Of a DNA stretch of 64,000 bases, positions 1 to 11,450 are shown piece after piece. The stretch spans positions 175,703 to 239,702 of the forward strand of contig NW_025064915.1 in NCBI RefSeq assembly GCF_019112545.1, in the 5' to 3' direction. Each line of letters begins with the position of its first letter. Position 1 is the stretch's first letter. Made by a program: the position numbers and the translations under genes. The stretch is from Guyanagaster necrorhizus (Eukaryota > Basidiomycota > Agaricomycetes > Agaricales > Physalacriaceae). The notes under the pieces were generated by a model. That model was not told the DNA's origin. It saw nothing but the letters and a program-made list of their open reading frames with translations, and made no database searches.

Positions 1-360
1 TTTTTGAATTGGATGATTTGGAGTTAGCTTCAAAAATACAATTGTGTCTAAAACAGCTAAGAGTGTTTTTGTAAGTTTGCTTAGCAAGTTTACTTGCAGT
101 ATAGTATTATTCTTAGGCTGAGAGTGCTACTAGTTGCTAAGAGCATGACTAGTCAAGTGTCTACTCATTTGTAAGAAGCAGTTAGGCCAAGAGTGCTCAT
201 AGTCCTTGGAGCAGTCCTATTTCATTGAGCACAGGAGCTCTAAAACTCAAGTCACTTTTATTATAATCATGTTTTACCTCCACTAGTATGAATGGTATTT
301 TTATGTAGTTCACTAGTATTGAATAAATGTCTTTGAACAACACTTTTCTTGATTATCAAG

Positions 361-510
361 TCTGCAGAGTGCTTCTATCATACTTGAAATATTTAAATTC
401 AATATATTGGTGATAAGTGTAGAGTTTTAAGAGGTTTAGTTTGGTTGATTATTCATTTTCAGCCTACTCATCCTTTTACCACTCACTGTTACTGAGCACA
501 TCACCATGGA
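361..510 (+). repeat. Diverged dispersed repeat, copy 1
   Basis: This segment starts with TCTGCAGAGTGCTTCTAT and is alignable by eye to the segment starting at 2262, including a shared TATTGGTGAT and a shared end resembling CATCACCATG/CATCATCATG. Most visible differences are transitions. It could be part of a degenerate LTR or MITE-like element; no terminal structure was identified. Confidence 0.6.
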
Positions 511-2261
511 AAGTCCAGATCTTAGTGAGAGGGATATGATATGCTCTCAATGTGTTCATACATGTAATTTTGCAAAATATGAGAATACATTAAGTGTATC
601 TAAGTCTACTATATGCATAAAGGCTGTTACAGCTAGCATGTGATGAACTAAGACTCAGCATTATACCTGGCTTGAATGATAATTGATAGAGTGCATATAG
701 CAGAGTGATACCAGTTGAGTCCCACTGTGCATGAAGTCCCAGCACTTGGCACTGAATGCACTGATATCAGCATAGAGATGCATACTAAAAATAGAAAGAA
801 CATGATCAGAATAATGATTGAAGCTAAGATCAGTGTTTTGCATCACAGTGATTGATAATGCATAAATATGTGGCAGACAAAAAACATACTCTGGACTAGA
901 GATAGAATATGCAGTAGTATAAACCCAAATAGTCAGATGACTGACCAAAAGAGATGATACTGGAGTAAAATAGCAGTCAGGAGAGATAAACCTGGCAGTC
1001 AGAAACAGATACTATTAATACACATTGTATTAGGCTAGCTCTAAATTCTGTGAATTTTAAACAATATATTCACATAAGCTGAAGTCTGTATGGCTAGCCA
1101 TTCAAGAGCTATAGCTGAGGCTCTGAGCTGATAGCCATGCCATGTTAAGAAGGCTAAGGATCAATATGGACTTAGCCAAAACAACTTTGCACTAGGTTAG
1201 TAACCTTGAAGTCAGAATTGGACTTAGAGAAATAACATCACTATGGTAAAATGCCAAGTCAATGTGGACTTAGAAACAGTACCATGTTTGGGCCAATTCT
1301 AAATGCCATCAGGGTTGGTATACTATAGTCTAGCTCAGGAGTTTATTACTATGACTCACAGTAAAGTACAAGATTCAGCTAGCACCCAAACCAGGAGTAA
1401 AGCAAAGCAGAACTTATTAGCCCATGGCTAGCACACCAGGTCTGATGTAAAATGCATGGGGTGAGGATTCTCCAGGTATGAATAATTAAAGGGGCATATA
1501 GTCCAGGGGATGAGCCACAACCAGGGAGCTTGGCTGCCTTGGATCATCATAATTGATTAATCATGATCAATAGTGAGTCTGAAAGTAATAAGCAGAACCA
1601 TGGGATGATCAATTATATAGTAAATATTTACAGACTATAGAAACAGAGCACTGAGAGAGTCCTGGATTGCCTGAAAATGATATATAAGGCATGCCAAGGC
1701 AGGATGACAATCTAGTTTTGAGACTAGCCAAGTGAAATGAGTAACTAGATCAAATTATTTACAGATTCTGTATCAGTTAGTTATGTATAAAAGCAGGATG
1801 AGGGGGGATCATGCAGGAGATGACCCATCTCTGTGATTTAGGCATTCTAGCTCTCAGTAGTTAGTCTCTGTATCAGCAGTTTTGTGTGTAACCTCAATTT
1901 GGATAGCTATTGTTACTAAGTCACTCTGTATTGAATAAGAATTGAAGTCTTTACTGGACTTTTGGATTTAGCATAATTTGGGTTTTGGCATCTGAGTATC
2001 AGTTCTTTGGTTTCAAGGACTGCTAGCTAGCCACAGATGCAGCTAGCCAAGTCTAAGTGCTTGAGAGATTTGGTATTGAATTTTGGCATTTATTGGGTTT
2101 CAGAGTATTCTAAGTTAAGCTGAACACTGTAGCTCCACAGTTTAAGTCTCAATTCACATACCATGTCTTATTCCTACCCTCTTTGTAAGCATTGCATCTT
2201 AGGATACAAACTAGCCTTGAATAAGCTGCCTTTACATCTTTATATTTGATTTATCTGAGTC

Positions 2262-2412
2262 TGCAGAGTGCTTCTATTGTACTCAAACCACCTAAACTCA
2301 CTTGTATTGGTGATCATGCATTGAGTGGTTAGATGTTGGTGTCTGAGAGTTTATTTCTCACTTGTCTCTCTTAGTCACTTAGCTATTATCAAGCATATCA
2401 TCATGTGAGGGC
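2262..2412 (+). repeat. Diverged dispersed repeat, copy 2
   Basis: Second copy of the segment at 361-510, about 1.9 kb downstream and in the same orientation. The first 18 bases are identical and the rest is alignable with many substitutions. The same orientation and spacing would also fit two long terminal repeats of a dead retroelement, but no internal coding remnants were recognised between them. Confidence 0.6.
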
Positions 2413-4714
2413 TAGTTACTTGAGGAGATAAGAAAAACAAAGAGACTAGTGAGTAGATAAACTAGCTGAGCTAGCCAATGTCAGATTGCTTGGAAACAGC
2501 AGATGTAGTCCTGAGTCAGAGCAGAACATATGCATCAAACTGTGTGTGAGCAGAAATGACTACTATAGGACTCTGAGTAGAAGTTCTGCATGTTAATAAT
2601 ACTATATTAGGTTGTATTAAAGTGTACTGCTGTAGAATAGTTAAATATTGTGATATAAAAAGTAGTATACAAGTTTCAGACCTCTACTGTTTCAGTGTAA
2701 AGACATGATGACATCCTTACACTTCAGCCTCTAAATATTGTTTGTAACTTTGGGCAAGAGAATAAACCACATATTGTGATCATTACAAGTGATTTAGGTA
2801 TCATGTGAGGCATCAAAAGCTAATGCAGAACTTGAGTCTGATTTAAATAAACAGTTTTGAATTGTATTCTAGCCTGAGCATAAGAGAATTGTGTCTGGAG
2901 GGCACTCTTTTGAGTTTTTGAGATATTTGTGATGCAAGTCACTACATGTAGCAGAGGTTCAAACTCTTTGAATCTGTGGATGGGGTTTTATTGTCTCTGA
3001 ATCCTATAGATTCAAACTCTGTGGCTCTTGTGGATGTAATTGTGAAGTATTTCTGCTTAGAGCACAAAGCTTTAAGTTATGTATTATATGTTAAAGTTTT
3101 TGAGTTTGGTCTGAGTATTGCTTGGAACTTTGTTGAGGGTTTTGTAGAACCATTTTAAAGTATTGTATTTCATTACAGTACTCTTGTCTTAAGGCCCAGT
3201 GACATTCATCACTCCTCTTGTTATACCAAAGCTTTGAAACTTGGAGAGATCTTGATTATATATATGTGCTATTGCTATTTTCACACAGTGGATTGTTGAA
3301 GATATGACTGTATTAGTCATTGCTACTTCTATTGCATTAGAATCCTCTAATAAACTTAGAGAGTCATATGTATATATTAGTGTGAGTGTCATCAGTATAT
3401 ATTACTATGCTATGTCAGTTTCTAGCTTATGCATGCAGCTACCTCTCCATCAGTGGAGTGCAGGAACCTTGGCAAAGCTATTAGCAATATCACCCTTGAG
3501 TTAGAGCTCAAAGAATTGTGACAAAACAGAATCTGTCAGAAGAAGAAAAGTTAGATAGAAGATAAAATATTCTAATAGCATAAAATCCATCAGACTTAGA
3601 GAAGAGCTTAGAGTGAGAATGAGATTATTGGGCTGAATTAAGTTGATATTCAAACTGAGTATCTACAGTAATTGTACTGAGCTTATATACTAATGGTAGC
3701 TAATTCTGAGTTAGAGTCTGATAGACTCTGACACTATCTACTCACTACTAACTTTGAGATGTAGAATTTGTGATATAAAATATAGATATGAAGGTAAATC
3801 AATGAAGAGAAGTGGTTATTGCTGAAGGCCAGTGCAATCTGATGAGTGACAGTATTATATTATAGGGTTTTGAAGTTAGTGTGAAGTAGAGCCATCAGCA
3901 TGCATATAACAGTTCTACTATATACATCTTTCTCTCTTCTATTGCATATTTCTAATAAGAATTATAGGTAAAATTTATTGCTTGTTAAAATAAAACATAG
4001 ATTTAACAATGGCATTCATTAGATTAGCAATAGCTATTTACTCAGAGTTCTGTCAGTGCTATTCTTTAATGCAATTTTTGAGTTAGATCTCTTAATATTC
4101 TTAGAGACTCAAGCACCTATAGAAAGAACTATTTTTTCTTCAAATTATACCTGTATTTTTCATCTTTTATCATCTCCTCAACTTTTAAGATAATAAACAG
4201 CATTGTTGAATAATATATAAATCTATGAATTCTGAGTATACAGAGTCTAAAGGCTTATCCACAAGTGAAAGGTATGCATCTATTGAATAGAGATAAATAT
4301 CTTACCTGAAAGGCAAAGTAGACTAGGTGAAATAAGAGCCTTAGAAATATAACTGCAAGTCTCAATAACTCTGCTCCTATAGCAAACCCACAAGTCATAA
4401 ATATTGTCTCTAAGATAATTATTATAATGAAAAATTTTATTATACTAGATTAGTATAAATCTCTGCTTGTATTTAGAAATAATATTTTAGAGCTACTGAT
4501 ACAAAGTCAGAATAAAATATCAGCAAAATCAAAAATATTATGTTTGATGTAAGTCTGTTATATAGATAGATATGCAAAATAGTATTAGAATCTGTAAGTT
4601 CTGAGTGTATAGAGTCTACAGATTCATCAATAGATGCTGATATACTATTATTATAATACACATCTTTTTAATGGAAATTGACTACTTAAATGTAGACTAT
4701 ATTCAGACACTTCA

Positions 4715-7700
4715 TTAATCTTGCTTCAGCTTTTTTGTTGCATCTGAATATTGATGTGTCATTTGCAAAATCTNNNNNNNNNNNNNNNNNNNNNNNNNNN
4801 NNNNNNNNNNNNNNNNNNNNNNNNNNNNNNNNNNNNNNNNNNNNNNNNNNNNNNNNNNNNNNNNNNNNNNNNNNNNNNNNNNNNNNNNNNNNNNNNNNNN
4901 NNNNNNNNNNNNNNNNNNNNNNNNNNNNNNNNNNNNNNNNNNNNNNNNNNNNNNNNNNNNNNNNNNNNNNNNNNNNNNNNNNNNNNNNNNNNNNNNNNNN
5001 NNNNNNNNNNNNNNNNNNNNNNNNNNNNNNNNNNNNNNNNNNNNNNNNNNNNNNNNNNNNNNNNNNNNNNNNNNNNNNNNNNNNNNNNNNNNNNNNNNNN
5101 NNNNNNNNNNNNNNNNNNNNNNNNNNNNNNNNNNNNNNNNNNNNNNNNNNNNNNNNNNNNNNNNNNNNNNNNNNNNNNNNNNNNNNNNNNNNNNNNNNNN
5201 NNNNNNNNNNNNNNNNNNNNNNNNNNNNNNNNNNNNNNNNNNNNNNNNNNNNNNNNNNNNNNNNNNNNNNNNNNNNNNNNNNNNNNNNNNNNNNNNNNNN
5301 NNNNNNNNNNNNNNNNNNNNNNNNNNNNNNNNNNNNNNNNNNNNNNNNNNNNNNNNNNNNNNNNNNNNNNNNNNNNNNNNNNNNNNNNNNNNNNNNNNNN
5401 NNNNNNNNNNNNNNNNNNNNNNNNNNNNNNNNNNNNNNNNNNNNNNNNNNNNNNNNNNNNNNNNNNNNNNNNNNNNNNNNNNNNNNNNNNNNNNNNNNNN
5501 NNNNNNNNNNNNNNNNNNNNNNNNNNNNNNNNNNNNNNNNNNNNNNNNNNNNNNNNNNNNNNNNNNNNNNNNNNNNNNNNNNNNNNNNNNNNNNNNNNNN
5601 NNNNNNNNNNNNNNNNNNNNNNNNNNNNNNNNNNNNNNNNNNNNNNNNNNNNNNNNNNNNNNNNNNNNNNNNNNNNNNNNNNNNNNNNNNNNNNNNNNNN
5701 NNNNNNNNNNNNNNNNNNNNNNNNNNNNNCCTAAGCTTCGCAAACACTGTGCTACTCCAAGATTGCTCCCAATAGTTTCAAACATCTCTATTGCTTGCTT
5801 AAGATTTTTTGTTGCATCTGAATATTGATGTGTCATTTGCAAAATCTTTCCTAAGCTTTGCAAGCACTGTGCTACTCCAAAAGTGTCTTCAACTTCTTTA
5901 AATATTTGTATTGCATCATTATTTTTGCTTTCTGCCATTATCCATTGATTATGTTGCATCAATCTATAAGACCATAACAGTAAAGCTGATGCATATAAAT
6001 ATTTCAGATTCAATGGCTCTATTACTTCCACTAGTTTTAGCAATAAAATATCTGAATCTGAAATTAAATACTGAAAGTAGCAAAAATCATATATAATTGT
6101 CAATTCTCTTTCAGTAATAGCATTATCCAGCATATTATTTAATAGCCATTTAATATTTTTCAAATGTGATACACCAAATTCTGTATTTTCTCTTGAAATC
6201 AGTTTATTCAGGTGTCTATTTGTAATTTCATTCAGATAAAAAGCACAGAACTGCTTCTTTATACATATATCTGACTGTGGAAAATAGCTTTTGAGATATT
6301 CCTGAATTGGTGACAATAATCTCAATCCTTCTTTATCATCTTCATATATAATTCCAGATTGCAATAGATTTAAGATAATTAAAGTAATTTGAGCAAGATC
6401 TGGTACTATTTTACTCAATAGACTAGTCCATGTAGGAATGCCATTTGGAAAATTACATATCACACTTAATAACCTCAAAGCATCTGGCTTTGAAGAAATC
6501 AATGATGATTCAAGAGTTATCTTGATTGAAATATCAACACTTGTTAATCGATGAGGCTGAATTCCAGGTTTTGCTAATAATAATGTCTTTTCTTTCTTCC
6601 AGCTTTCAACAAGTACTTTTGGAGAAACAGTTTTAGCTTGATGTGCCATCAACATAATAGCCAATGGCCATCCTGCTAGTTGTCCTACTAGTTCACTGAC
6701 TTTTTTCACACCAACATTATGCCCTGAAATAGCATTGAATACATTCAATGAGACAGATTCAGCTAATGGTAACAGACCATTATGTGGAAGTTCTAGCCAA
6801 TTTATATCTATAGGAGGAACTTGTCCTCTCATAGTAATTATTAGCATAATCTGTGGCACAGAATCCAACTGTTCCAAAAGTCTCTGAACATCCTGTTGAT
6901 TTTTACTATTCTCCCAAAGTGTTTCAAAATTATCCAAAACCAAAATTGTTGGCTTTGATATAGTATGCAGTTGTTTTACTGCATCATCAGTCAATTGCAA
7001 CTCCATCAACTTTGATATAGTCTCCAACAATGCCTCAACAGTAGGCTCAGCACTGCAGACAGTATCACAAGGAATGAAGTATCTATGAGCCCCATATTTA
7101 GCTTTCACAGCTACATTATGCAGCAACTTCAAAGCTAAAGATGTTTTGCCCATACCTCCAAATCCCATAATGATAATAGAACAAGGAGAATCAGCAAGAA
7201 GATTGGTTATGCCTTCTTGGACTAACTCATTTCTACCCTCAAATATGGATGGAGGAGGTGGAGGAATAGCAGACACCATAATACTACTAATCAATTGACT
7301 ATTATAAGACCTATTATACCCTATAAAATATATAGAGACATACCGGATAGGCTGAACCATTTTAGGACTCAACTATGAGAGTATTAATATACATTAATGT
7401 AACTGTAATAAGAATATTCACCAGATGATTATGAATAGCAGTAATTTGTTTAGTAGCTGAAAATACAGCACTCCCCTTGAGAAATATCAGTATCCTTCTC
7501 AATCATTGCAAGATAAAAACATACAACAAGCTTATCTCGAGCTTCCTTGACATACTCTTTATGCTGGTTAATACGATCTAAAATGGCCTTGCTCTGAAAT
7601 GGTTTCTTGATCTTTGCCAAGAACCCTCTCTTTCCATAGATCTTGTTCAGATCATCTTTTAAATCTTTGAGGTGACTGGTCATAGCAGAAATTAATCTCC

Positions 7701-8289
7701 ATACTCATACCAAGATCAAACAAAATGACGAACGAGATGAATTCATCACCCATTTGCTGTAGACGTGCTAGCGGATGGGTGGAGGCTGCTTGGTTGCCAG
7801 TCAAAGATTGACCATCCTGAAGGAGCTTGATCTCCTCAGAGACATAGCTAAGTGTTTCATCGAGATACTTGATAGTATCCTTTAGATCATCATGTGCTTT
7901 CTTATTATTCTGAATAATGTGCACCTTTTAGTATGCAATATTGGCAAAGGATGATAGATTCACACCTGAGCCAGCTCCAGGATCGGGAGGGCAATATTCG
8001 CAATTGCCTTTGCAATGCCTGTGCGATCCAGTTCACCTGCACCTGCAAGCACCTTGAAAGTTAGACTGGCATTTGAAATCCAGTCGGTATCATCAGGAGC
8101 GAGGTTTGGAGGCGCGAGGATTGCAGATCGAACAGGTGTCGCTGCACTTGGAGACTGAGAGACGGCCTGGGATGGAGCTTGCATTCTTGTGTTTGTGCTG
8201 TACGGTCGATGGTGAGTGTACGAGTGGAAGAAACACACGTTGCAGTGATATGAATCTGATGGAGGCGTGTGAGTTTCCCCACGCCTCAT
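4715..8289 (-). CDS. NLR-like protein: helical N-terminal domain, NACHT/NB-ARC ATPase, TPR repeats (interrupted by assembly gap)
   Basis: Predicted STAND-type signalling ATPase, by family knowledge a candidate self/non-self or immune receptor. Modelled exons: 8289-7966, 7909-7711, 7664-7525, 7372-7344 and 7286-4715; phases agree and introns show GT-AG with a CTAA-type branch site in the first. Exons 1-3 (about 220 aa) give an amphipathic helical region, compatible with the MLKL/HeLo-like bundles seen in agaricomycete NLRs, but that is inference. The last exon has Walker A GFGGMGKTS (about 7143-7170), Walker B ILVLDNFETLW and a WPLAI motif, then about 40-residue TPR units (GVAQCLQSLGKILQMTHQYS type). 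The array enters a run of Ns and resumes before a stop at 4715 inside a repeat unit. The start could instead be the internal Met at 8184. Confidence 0.8.
4731..4773 (-). repeat. TPR-coding tandem repeat unit, 3' side of gap
   Basis: Identical over 43 bases to 5805-5847. On the minus strand it encodes ILQMTHQYSDATKK, the same helix as in the upstream TPR unit (ILQMTHQYSDATKN). Past this point the unit diverges and runs into a stop. Confidence 0.85.
4774..5729. other. Assembly gap (956 N)
   Basis: All bases are N. The sequence just left of the gap (4731-4773) and right of it (5805-5847) is identical over 43 bases, so the gap lies in a tandem TPR-coding array that probably collapsed or could not be bridged. 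The true gap length and the reading frame across it are unknown. Confidence 0.99.
5805..5847 (-). repeat. TPR-coding tandem repeat unit, 5' side of gap
   Basis: Partner of 4731-4773, identical over 43 bases. At least one more related unit boundary is visible at 5730-5760 (AAGCTTCGCAA against AAGCTTTGCAA near 5853), showing that the array consists of near-identical units. Confidence 0.85.
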
Positions 8290-9365
8290 AGCTTTTTACC
8301 ACCACCATCATTTATCTAGCGCTGTATGAAGCCGCTGTAGCCGCCGGGTGCTATCTTGTTCTTTTTCCGACAATGATGCCGCTTGTATTGCCCAAATCGT
8401 GGACCGGTCCTTTGGAGGAGTTTGCTGGAAGCAGAGGCGATGAAGAGGGTAGCAGGACATGACGAATTATGTGTGGATACGTGCTGTATCATCGGTGATC
8501 ATTTGTTGTGAAGTACGAATATGTATCGTGCATCCTTCTTTCTTGTTTTCCTTGCTTTGTGTTTTCATACTGCGACAGCGGCAACTTCATTTCCATCGTA
8601 CGAGCCCTCAAGACGCTGCTGCTGAGGCGTTCACGGCTTTGCCTATCGCCCCTTGCAACAGGTAATACATGTATGTCTCTCTAATGGCCGTGGAGTAGTC
8701 TACCTGGCTTTCTACGGCGGTAACAGCAGCAGATGGCAGAGCTTTTCCTCTTGCTGATCGCCCCACGATCTACCCACAAATGTATGAGCTCGCTCCCACT
8801 CTGCCTATCAGCCGCACCCAGTCGCATTATCCTCTGCTACTCCCCCTGGTTTCTTGCATTACAGACCATCATGACGAGCCCGTTGACACATTGTCGGCCT
8901 CAGAGTACAGTGGGCAGACCTTATCTGAATGGAAAAGACGGATTGGCATGTAAATCGAGAGACAGCGTGCGGCTTTCCTTCGGCCAATGCGCTCTTTTGC
9001 ACGACAACGACATATCGTACAACTGAGACGCTTGTCGCGATTTCCGTGTCGTGATGTTTGAATTCATGCAAGCTTTCTACTTTGACCTCGTCGATTTCAC
9101 ACTGAAGACTGTCTGAATAGGTATATTCCTATAATACCCGCGTTCACAAATGTGAGCCCTGGTAACGACGTATTGCGGTCTCTTGCCATCCATCCTCAGC
9201 CCTCGAACACGTCTGCATATCACGTATCTATAAGAAGTGCCAGTCGCCAGCCTCATGCCCTCGAGTGAGGAGCTTCAGCTTACCGGGATCGCGACAACCA
9301 ACACTTTTCACACTTTTCTCTACCCCTCCGACGTTTTGAAGAGATAAGGTCATCGATCCAGCCAA
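8290..9365. other. Intergenic, no supportable gene
   Basis: CpG content is ordinary here, in contrast to the block left of about 7.5 kb. Open frames are short (under 100 codons) and do not resemble known proteins. The part next to 8289 may carry the promoter and 5' leader of the NLR-like gene. Confidence 0.5.
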
Positions 9366-9790
9366 GGATATGCCGTAGAGCTAAGAGAAGATTCCCGTCT
9401 TGTTGTAAAGAGACATACGGTGCGTATCTTACCGTTTTGACTTCCATATCTCGATCTAAGACGTCATTCCGTCAGGCCCAGAAGGACAGCGACGAACGTC
9501 AGTAAGAAAACCAGAGCTTTCAACCCACCGTCGTCCTGGCGCCACGATGACTTATAGCGGTTCCCTGATTCACAAACATCCCCCGAATAGAGGACAGCTT
9601 CTGGCTTCTGAGGGCCATCATTACTGATTCGCTCGGGTAGCCATCGAATGCATACTCGAATGGTATAGAACCCCTTCGCTCTAACGCGCCCTTTCCTACC
9701 AACATTGATTCTATCTATGGTCGGAAAGGTAAGCACAGCGCTCCATGGCCTTCGCGATATCCCCTAAGGCGATACAAAGCTCCCCATGCA
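9366..9790 (-). pseudogene. Decayed gene fragment of unknown family, copy A
   Basis: On the minus strand this encodes interrupted peptide similar to the copy at 11161-11450: ALVFLLTFVAVLLGLTE here against ALTFVATLLSLMERR there, followed by the shared SQNGKIRTV and LFTT. In this copy a stop follows GLTE and the similarity continues beyond it. Upstream, frames with plausible coding (GDIAKAMERCAYLSD, near 9720-9760) suggest a larger original gene. I do not recognise the family. Either two pseudogenes from a tandem duplication or two parts of a lineage-specific gene family. Confidence 0.5.
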
Positions 9791-11160
9791 ACCTACGTGC
9801 TTCGCTTTGCCCATCATGATCCACTCGTCCACCATAGCTCTCTGCCTTGTACTTGCATTCCGTGCCTCGATCCACCGCTGAATCAACAGAGGTCGTCGAC
9901 TGTGATCCAATTATGATGTCGAAAGAAAGTATATCTTACCAGATTCGATCGATGAGTGACAGACCTCCATTGGCAACATCGCCGTTGACAGCTCCATCCG
10001 ATTGTTTGGTACATGGACTTGCCCGTCATGTTTATGGTGGCGTGTCCCTCTAGCCCCAATGTGGATGCAAATGCTGACCTCCGCTATCTCAATCTACCAG
10101 AGAATCACGGTTCGCTAATCATCATTTCTTCAGTGTGAGAACCGCTTGCGGAGATGACAGCGAGTGTCGTTCAGGTGGGAGAGACATGGGTCATTGATCT
10201 GTCAGCAATGCTCGTACTAGATTCATGATCGTGGATTAGCACCGGTACATGCTGGCGTAGTTCCATTAACGACATGAGGCTAAACTCTGGTCCTTGGGTC
10301 CTTGGCCTTGATGCTCGAGCACGGACTTGCTGACGGCATCCCGGTCTGGCGTCGGTTCGGCGTGCTCGAGTGCCACCATTGATGTCGTTGACTATGCGTT
10401 TGCTGGTTGTTGTATCCCTAGCTGGGAGAAATGATCATGAGGAGCGGACGTAAAGCGGATGAAGGAGGACTGCATTCTCACGCCACGCTTCTTCTTCAAT
10501 AATCTTCATGATACCGATGCCGTCCTCAGCACCAGACACGATTTCAAGGATGGACGAGTTGGATAACGACGACCTGACTGGCGTCAGCGGATGACTGGTT
10601 TCTTTGAGTAAGTGCAGTCCAGTTGGTGTAGATTCATGATTCGTGATTAATGTTGCATCCAGACACGGCTGACTCTCAACGAGGAACGTTTATTTGGAAG
10701 AAGTTACTCCCTTTTACTATGACGAGCGATATGCAGGAGGGCGACTATTAGCTTCGAATCTTAGTGCGTCGTGGTTCTCAGCATCCTTACCTCTTTCTCA
10801 TGAATAGCAATAGAATCGCCGTTCCATCCAGCAGCGCAACAACTGGACGACAGCAGGGTTTCCAGCAAGTCAAGCTCAATGCGATTATCAACGTCTTTCT
10901 CGCTATAGAGGCACCTTTCTTTACCTGTCGTTACACATTCAGCAGCTGGTCATCTGTTTTGGTCGAGTATGCTGGCCTCTTTTCAGATATACAGTTACTT
11001 TTCGCCCCGTCAAGACCTGCCCACCACGTTGACGAAAATCTACATCCGTCACCATAAACGCGTATCTCAGTCCCCACCAACTCCAAATCAAGTCTTGCCC
11101 CTCGCTGCACCAGCATCCGAGTCCATGGAGCTAGGGGGATGTCCATCATCTATCAAGTAA
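9791..11160. other. Gene-poor stretch between the duplicated fragments
   Basis: No continuous coding region with recognisable motifs. Minus-strand frames contain scattered coding-like peptides but many stops. A TTCATGATnnGTGATTA-type short motif occurs near 10222 and 10630. Nothing else can be supported. Confidence 0.4.
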
Positions 11161-11450
11161 GGGATACGCCGTTCAGCCAAGAGACGAAGAAGATGCTCTT
11201 TTTCTGTCGTGAAGAGAGATACGGTGCGTATCTTGCCATTCTGACTTCTGTGTCTGGATCTGACGCGTCGTTCCATCAGGCTCAGAAGGGTAGCGACAAA
11301 CGTTAAAGCATTGAACCATTGCCGTCTTGGACCTCCAGCCATTATGTCCTCGAAATCCGAAATCAAGAATGCCTGAAGATTTCGTGGCGTTATCTATGGC
11401 TATCGGTGTTCGTATACCTGCTCAAGTAGCCATTCAGATATGTGCTCGAT
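11161..11450 (-). pseudogene. Decayed gene fragment of unknown family, copy B
   Basis: The 92-codon frame 11366-11088 holds the best-preserved version of the domain (ALTFVATLLSLMERRVRSR, SQNGKIRTVSLFTTEKEHLL). Nucleotide similarity to copy A is clear over about 9375-9540 against 11172-11335 and extends weakly upstream. Stops lie immediately upstream of the open frame. No known family was recognised. Confidence 0.5.

Larger units (their letters stand above)
1..4714. other. AT-rich, CpG-free non-coding block
   Basis: No convincing coding region was found; the open frames here are under 100 codons and show no recognisable motif. Reading the block line by line, I found no CG dinucleotide from base 1 to the gap at 4774, while TG and CA are abundant. 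That is the footprint expected of methylated CpG decaying to TpG/CpA in repeats. Several segments resemble each other, for example near 361 and 2262, and short elements with TCTGAGT...AGAGTCT near 3690, 4235 and 4595. I infer an old, heavily mutated repeat or transposon graveyard; no element type can be named. Confidence 0.75.

Noticed and set aside
4686..5775. Open frames of 327-353 codons on both strands around the N run
   Set aside because: They consist almost entirely of unknown residues from the gap.
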